Positions 63,076 to 64,000 of a stretch of DNA of 64,000 nt are shown piece by piece. This DNA is from Phycisphaerae bacterium RAS1. Lineage in GTDB: Bacteria > Planctomycetota > Phycisphaerae > UBA1845 > Fen-1342. The notes below the pieces were generated by a model that worked only from the letters and a program-made list of their open reading frames with translations, was not told the origin of the DNA and ran no database searches. Positions within the stretch are counted from its first letter, which is position 1. The number at the start of each line of letters is the position of its first letter. A program made the position numbers and the translations under genes. The stretch covers positions 1,860,001 to 1,924,000 of the forward strand of contig SMLU01000001.1 in the NCBI GenBank assembly GCA_007859745.1, given 5' to 3'.

Positions 63076-63959
63076 GCTCGTTTCTGCTGGCATCCGGCGA
63101 TCCGACCAGCCACGTCGTGCAGCACACCGTGATTGACCTGAATCCCGGCGGCGGCTTCGGCATGTCGTTTCCGCTCATGTCGAACCATATCTTTATGGAG
63201 ATCGTCGCGGCGGCGCTGCTGATTTTGGTCCTGCCGCTGGCGGTGCGGATGCGGGCCGGGCGCGACGGCGTGAACCCGCTCGTGCCGCGCGGTTTCGGCA
63301 ACGCGATCGAGGCCATCTGCGTGACGCTCCGCTCGCAGATTTTCCAGCCCAATCTCGGCAAGTACACCGACGTGTTCTCGCCTTATCTGTGGTCGCTCTT
63401 CTTCTTCATCCTGGCGTGCAACGTTCTCGGCATGATCCCGCTGGCCGACTGGTTTTCGTGGGTGCCGGGGCACTGGGTCGGCGGCACGGCCACGGGCAAC
63501 CTCTTCACCACGGGGACGCTGGCGCTCTTTACGCTCGGCCTGGTTGTCTTCAATGGCGTGCGCTACAACGGCATGGACTACGTAAAGCACTTCTTCATGG
63601 GGCCGCCGGGGCTGAACGTCTTCATCGCGGTGCTTGAGATTGCCGGTCTGGGCTTCAAGACAATGGCCCTGTGCGTGCGTCTTTTCGCGAACATGCTCGC
63701 GGGGCACATGATCCTGGCCGTGCTGCTCTCGTTCATTCCGCCGCGGATCGACGCCTTCGGGATCGGCATCGCCATCCCGGTCATCCTGGCGAGCGTCGCT
63801 TTCAATTTCCTCGAAATCCTGGTCGCGTTCCTGCACGCGTTCATCTTTACCACGCTGACCGCCGTCTTTCTCGGCCAGGCCGTCAATATCCACCACGATC
63901 ACCACGAGGAGCACGATGCGCACCATGGCGAGCACGCGCCCGCCGCCGCGCATCACTAG
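63072..63959 (+). CDS. atpB: F0F1 ATP synthase subunit a
   Basis: Subunit a forms the proton half-channels beside the c-ring. ATG 63072 overlaps the preceding stop (ATGA). The product is 295 residues, with about six transmembrane segments. The essential Arg lies in LCVRLFANMLAGHMIL, the family signature. LWSLFFFILACNVLGMIPL and FLEILVAFLHAFIFTTLTAV are also typical. The C-terminus is an unusual His/Glu-rich tail (about 20 residues, HHDHHEEHDAHHGEH) that could bind metal ions. The window ends 41 bases later, where atpE would be expected. Confidence 0.95.
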   Translation: MSSFLLASGDPTSHVVQHTVIDLNPGGGFGMSFPLMSNHIFMEIVAAALLILVLPLAVRMRAGRDGVNPLVPRGFGNAIEAICVTLRSQIFQPNLGKYTDVFSPYLWSLFFFILACNVLGMIPLADWFSWVPGHWVGGTATGNLFTTGTLALFTLGLVVFNGVRYNGMDYVKHFFMGPPGLNVFIAVLEIAGLGFKTMALCVRLFANMLAGHMILAVLLSFIPPRIDAFGIGIAIPVILASVAFNFLEILVAFLHAFIFTTLTAVFLGQAVNIHHDHHEEHDAHHGEHAPAAAHH

Positions 63960-64000
63960 AAGCCAGTGATTCACGTCGGCCGCGGAGGCTCGACGCAAGA

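Overview
The window is high-GC bacterial DNA whose gene content points to a planctomycete, probably a Phycisphaerae-like lineage. The main grounds are secreted FG-GAP, PQQ-dehydrogenase-like and beta-propeller-like proteins ending in a dockerin-like tag (NCDG...LDINPF...DGDG...LDINPF). Other support comes from an exosortase/EPS locus, a long TPR protein, a class II ribonucleotide reductase, WaaP/WaaG-like envelope genes, and many short palindromic intergenic repeats. This is inference from recognised families; no rRNA lies in the window.

Layout. 0-5 kb: a C-terminal fragment, a dockerin-tagged FG-GAP protein, then two WaaP-like kinases and a GT4 glycosyltransferase (lipid A-core type work). 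5-7.2 kb: a decayed stretch with an orphan dockerin piece, a cut FG-GAP gene, a TIR-domain gene lacking a clear start, and dense repeats. 7.2-15.1 kb: cysS, a lipoprotein, an ABC exporter pair, a TIGR01777-type protein and an FkbH/ACP pair. 15.3-23.5 kb: a frameshifted nine-repeat surface protein, a DUF3553-like protein, a GH43-like lipoprotein, a beta-CASP nuclease, Rho and a DM13 lipoprotein. 23.7-31.6 kb: tRNA-Leu(CAG), a double-rhodanese protein, a lipoprotein, a secreted caspase-fold candidate, a SulP transporter, a TSUP transporter and SppA. 31.9-43.7 kb: a PglD-like acyltransferase, then the operon Wza-like / exosortase / EpsI-like / 1588-residue TPR protein / Wzc-like kinase. 43.8-49.2 kb: truA, a pteridine-reductase-like SDR, small lipoproteins, a dockerin-tagged protein and a DUF4145 protein. 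49.4-54.3 kb: nrdJ with two repeat-derived inserts and a promoter with NrdR-box-like sites, then a conserved unknown. 54.6-62.1 kb: a PQQ-dehydrogenase-like dockerin protein, a GT2, an XamI-like restriction-modification pair, and a kinase pseudogene abutting an orphan dockerin. 62.3-64 kb: the start of an F0F1 ATP synthase operon.

How it fits together. Much of the window serves the envelope: core-glycolipid kinases and GT4, the EPS/exosortase export machine, SppA, many lipoproteins and dockerin-tagged secreted proteins. Housekeeping genes (cysS, rho, truA, nrdJ, atp) are interspersed. About a dozen families of short inverted repeats sit between genes. In several places they enter coding sequence: inside nrdJ, inside a lipoprotein signal peptide, and at gene starts where they may supply the start codon. 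No IS element, integrase or CRISPR array was seen.
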